From: Deltaproteobacteria bacterium
Lineage (GTDB): Bacteria > Desulfobacterota > Dissulfuribacteria > Dissulfuribacterales > UBA3076
Direction of reading: 5' to 3'
Assembly: GCA_030618205.1 (NCBI GenBank)
Contig: JAUXDR010000033.1
Span: 1-7,864 of the forward strand
Length of the DNA: 7,864 nt
In this document: one piece after another, positions 6,128-7,864 of the stretch
Layout: each line of letters opens with the position of its first letter
How positions within the stretch are numbered: position 1 is the stretch's first letter
Translations under genes and position numbers: made by a program
Notes under the pieces: generated by a model
The model's input: only the letters and a program-made list of their open reading frames with translations
Told to the model about the DNA's origin: nothing
Databases searched by the model: none

Positions 6128-7212
6128 CGCTGGAGTTTTGAGGGCTTCTTCCCTAAACGGACCTTGAGACGTCTTAAACGCTCTCCACGGTAAATTGAGA
6201 TCAGAACTTCCTCTTCAGGCTCTTTGGTCAACAGTATCCGAATTGCCGCGGTATCTGATTTTACCACTTCGCCATCAATTGCAACAATAATGTCTCCTCC
6301 TATAGGGTAGAGACGATTCCCCAGACGGAGGTCCTTCTCACTCCCTTTTATACCTCCCATGGCAGCCGGACCCCCATGGGTTACATTTATTACAATAGCC
6401 CCTTTTTCAACCGGAAAATCAAGAAGCCTGGCCAGGGCCGGGGTGACATTCTGCAGGTTCGCCCCCAGCCAGGCACGTGCCACGCAGCCTTTGGAAATGA
6501 GCTGTGAAGCAACCCATTCAATGGTCTCGAAGGAAATAGCAAAGCCCACTCCGGGTATATGTTTTGAGGGGCTGAATATCAAAGTATTTATCCCGATTAC
6601 CCTGCCTGATGAGTCAACGAGTGGCCCACCGGAAGTGCCTGGATTTATGGATATGTCAGTTTGGATTACGTCGTGGACTACACGTCCGCCAGGTCTGGAA
6701 ATACTGCGTCCGAGGGAGCTGATCACGCCCTGTGACACTGTGTACCCTGTTCCAAAAGGATTGCCCAGCGCAAAGACCTTCTGGCCTATGCCGGGTTTTG
6801 TGGCTGCAAGTTGCATTGGGGCAAGAGATTCAAGTTCTTTTTGAGGCGCTCGTAACTCAAGTATTGCAAGATCGGTTTCGCTATCGGTTCCCACTAACCT
6901 GGCAGGCCACTTACAGCCGTTAGACAAAACAACCTCAATGGAGTGCACGTTACTGACAACGTGATAATTTGTTAAGACGTGCCCAAGGTAGTCCAGGATA
7001 AATCCGGAGCCTGAGCCTTTGTGGGGCACCGGATCCAGATAAGAGCCGGGCGCAACTGCTGTGCTGGTTACGTTTACAACTCCTTTTGAGAGCTTCTTGC
7101 AGAGCTTTACAGTATGTTGTTCATCTGTCGTAAGTCCCATGCAGGGCAAAGGACTCAGAAAAACAGTAGCAAAAGCATAGAATAGGATACATATTGAAAT
7201 AAATCTGATCAT
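6124..7212 (-). CDS. htrA: HtrA/DegS-type periplasmic serine protease with one PDZ domain
   Basis: The protein has 362 residues, close to DegS-type proteases. An N-terminal hydrophobic segment (about 4-20) is a signal peptide or anchor. The trypsin-like domain shows the full catalytic triad: His84 (TNYHVV), Asp114 (TDLAIL) and Ser194 (NPGTSGGPL), plus the GNPFG oxyanion-loop region at 150-154. A single PDZ domain follows (about 248-355; WLGANLQ, GAIVINV, GDIIVAIDG). Such proteases degrade or sense misfolded envelope proteins, and in DegS-like cases trigger the sigma-E response. The start is supported by GGGAGGA, 10 nt upstream within the end of uppP; the genes are separated by 4 nt, so they are very likely co-transcribed. 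Codons 184-218 are duplicated behind the cheR-like gene. Everything needed for activity is present. Confidence 0.93.
   Translation of the reverse strand: MIRFISICILFYAFATVFLSPLPCMGLTTDEQHTVKLCKKLSKGVVNVTSTAVAPGSYLDPVPHKGSGSGFILDYLGHVLTNYHVVSNVHSIEVVLSNGCKWPARLVGTDSETDLAILELRAPQKELESLAPMQLAATKPGIGQKVFALGNPFGTGYTVSQGVISSLGRSISRPGGRVVHDVIQTDISINPGTSGGPLVDSSGRVIGINTLIFSPSKHIPGVGFAISFETIEWVASQLISKGCVARAWLGANLQNVTPALARLLDFPVEKGAIVINVTHGGPAAMGGIKGSEKDLRLGNRLYPIGGDIIVAIDGEVVKSDTAAIRILLTKEPEEEVLISIYRGERLRRLKVRLGKKPSKLQR
6561..6662 (+). repeat. Copy 2 of 102-bp direct repeat (inside htrA)
   Basis: This is the in-gene copy of the repeat at 696-797, covering the sequence for residues 184-218 of the protease including the GTSGG serine motif. 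The gene reads through it without disturbance, so this is presumably the source copy, or a close relative of the source. Confidence 0.93.
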
Positions 7213-7216
7213 GGGT

Positions 7217-7864
7217 CTATAGTCCTCCCATTTTAAGGGCCACGGCCACTATAAGAGCCAGTATCAAACGGTAATATACAAAGGGATAAAATGTGTGTCT
7301 TGCTAGATAGCGCATCAAAAAGGCTATGACTAAATATCCGGAAATGCCTGCAGCGATAAAGCCCCAGAGAAAGTCCATACCCAGGGTCCCAAAACCATCC
7401 TGCCAAAGCTTAAGGCCCTCGTATAACCCTGCTCCTGCAATTATCGGGGCGGAAAGCAGGAACGAGAAACGGGCCGCGGCCATCCTTTCAAATCCCAGGA
7501 AAAGGGCTATTGTCATGGTTATCCCACTCCTGGAGACACCAGGCACAATGGCAAGGGCCTGTGCTGTTCCAACGCAAATAGCATCTTTCCATCCGAAATT
7601 TTTAAAACCGCGCTTATGGGATGCCAGGCGTTCTGCTAACCACAGGAGCAAGGCAACCCCGGAAAGGGTCGCCACTACTACCCACGGGGAACGAAATACA
7701 GTGGAGGCAGCCCCCTCCAGGAAATAACCTAGAAAGGCCCCTGGCACAGTGCCTATCAGGACGAGAAAAAGAAGCCGTTTGTCTCCTTTTCTTGATGTCT
7801 TTCCCGGGACCAGAGATTTTGCCATGCCTACCCAGTCCCGCCAAAAATATAAAAAGACAGAGAT
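7217..7864 (-). CDS. uppP: Undecaprenyl-diphosphatase UppP (BacA family), 5'-truncated by window edge
   Basis: The frame is open to the window edge, adding 13 codons (ISVFLYFWRDWVG) ahead of the first internal ATG at 7825, so the true start lies outside. About 215 residues of a protein usually near 265 are visible; the missing part should hold the first catalytic motif (E-F-L-P-V-S-S). The second family motif, PGVSRSG, is at 7523-7543. Several hydrophobic helices follow, with the family ending FYPFVYYR. UppP removes a phosphate from undecaprenyl diphosphate in the inner membrane, regenerating the lipid carrier for peptidoglycan and O-antigen synthesis; overexpression confers bacitracin resistance in known cases. 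It precedes htrA by 4 nt in what looks like one operon. Confidence 0.92.
   Translation of the reverse strand: MSVFLYFWRDWVGMAKSLVPGKTSRKGDKRLLFLVLIGTVPGAFLGYFLEGAASTVFRSPWVVVATLSGVALLLWLAERLASHKRGFKNFGWKDAICVGTAQALAIVPGVSRSGITMTIALFLGFERMAAARFSFLLSAPIIAGAGLYEGLKLWQDGFGTLGMDFLWGFIAAGISGYLVIAFLMRYLARHTFYPFVYYRLILALIVAVALKMGGL

Noticed and set aside
7080..7212. HtrA as a lipoprotein (Cys24 after the hydrophobic segment)
   Set aside because: The residue before Cys24 is Pro and the preceding positions do not form a lipobox.

Overview
The window looks like a piece of chromosome from an anaerobic, Gram-negative, multiheme-cytochrome-rich bacterium. Desulfobacterota/Deltaproteobacteria is my best guess. 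It rests on the MtrA/DmsE plus MtrB/PioB pair, a GEMM-I riboswitch, long leaders and moderate GC. No rRNA or other marker gene is present, so this is inference.

Layout: (1) 1-702 (+), 3' part of a divergent CheR-type methyltransferase, followed by a terminator. (2) 703-1168, a gene-poor stretch with a 102-bp copy of part of the downstream htrA gene, a promoter candidate, a GC-rich hairpin and a structured leader. (3) 1169-4426 (+), a two-gene outer-membrane electron conduit: a decaheme lipoprotein cytochrome (MtrA/DmsE family) and an MtrB/PioB-type beta-barrel. The barrel gene is interrupted by one in-frame TGA at 3992-3994. A strong, potentially bidirectional terminator follows. (4) 4495-4768 (-), small or decayed reading frames pointing at that terminator. 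(5) 4848-5690 (-), an exported protein of six TPR repeats, preceded by a clear cyclic-di-GMP-I (GEMM) riboswitch at about 5746-5838 (-) and a promoter candidate. (6) 5913-6127 (+), a probable decayed small gene. (7) 6124-7864 (-), a uppP-htrA pair: undecaprenyl-diphosphatase (cut by the window edge) and a DegS/HtrA-type periplasmic serine protease, 4 nt apart.

Functionally, the cytochrome and barrel would carry electrons between periplasm and cell surface. The TPR protein appears to be under second-messenger (c-di-GMP) control. UppP and HtrA serve envelope maintenance. The points most worth a second look are the htrA fragment copied behind cheR (direct repeat about 5.9 kb apart, antisense to htrA mRNA if transcribed with cheR), the in-frame UGA in the barrel gene with a hairpin behind it, the riboswitch-controlled TPR gene, and a heme-type CXXCH motif inside the beta-barrel protein.
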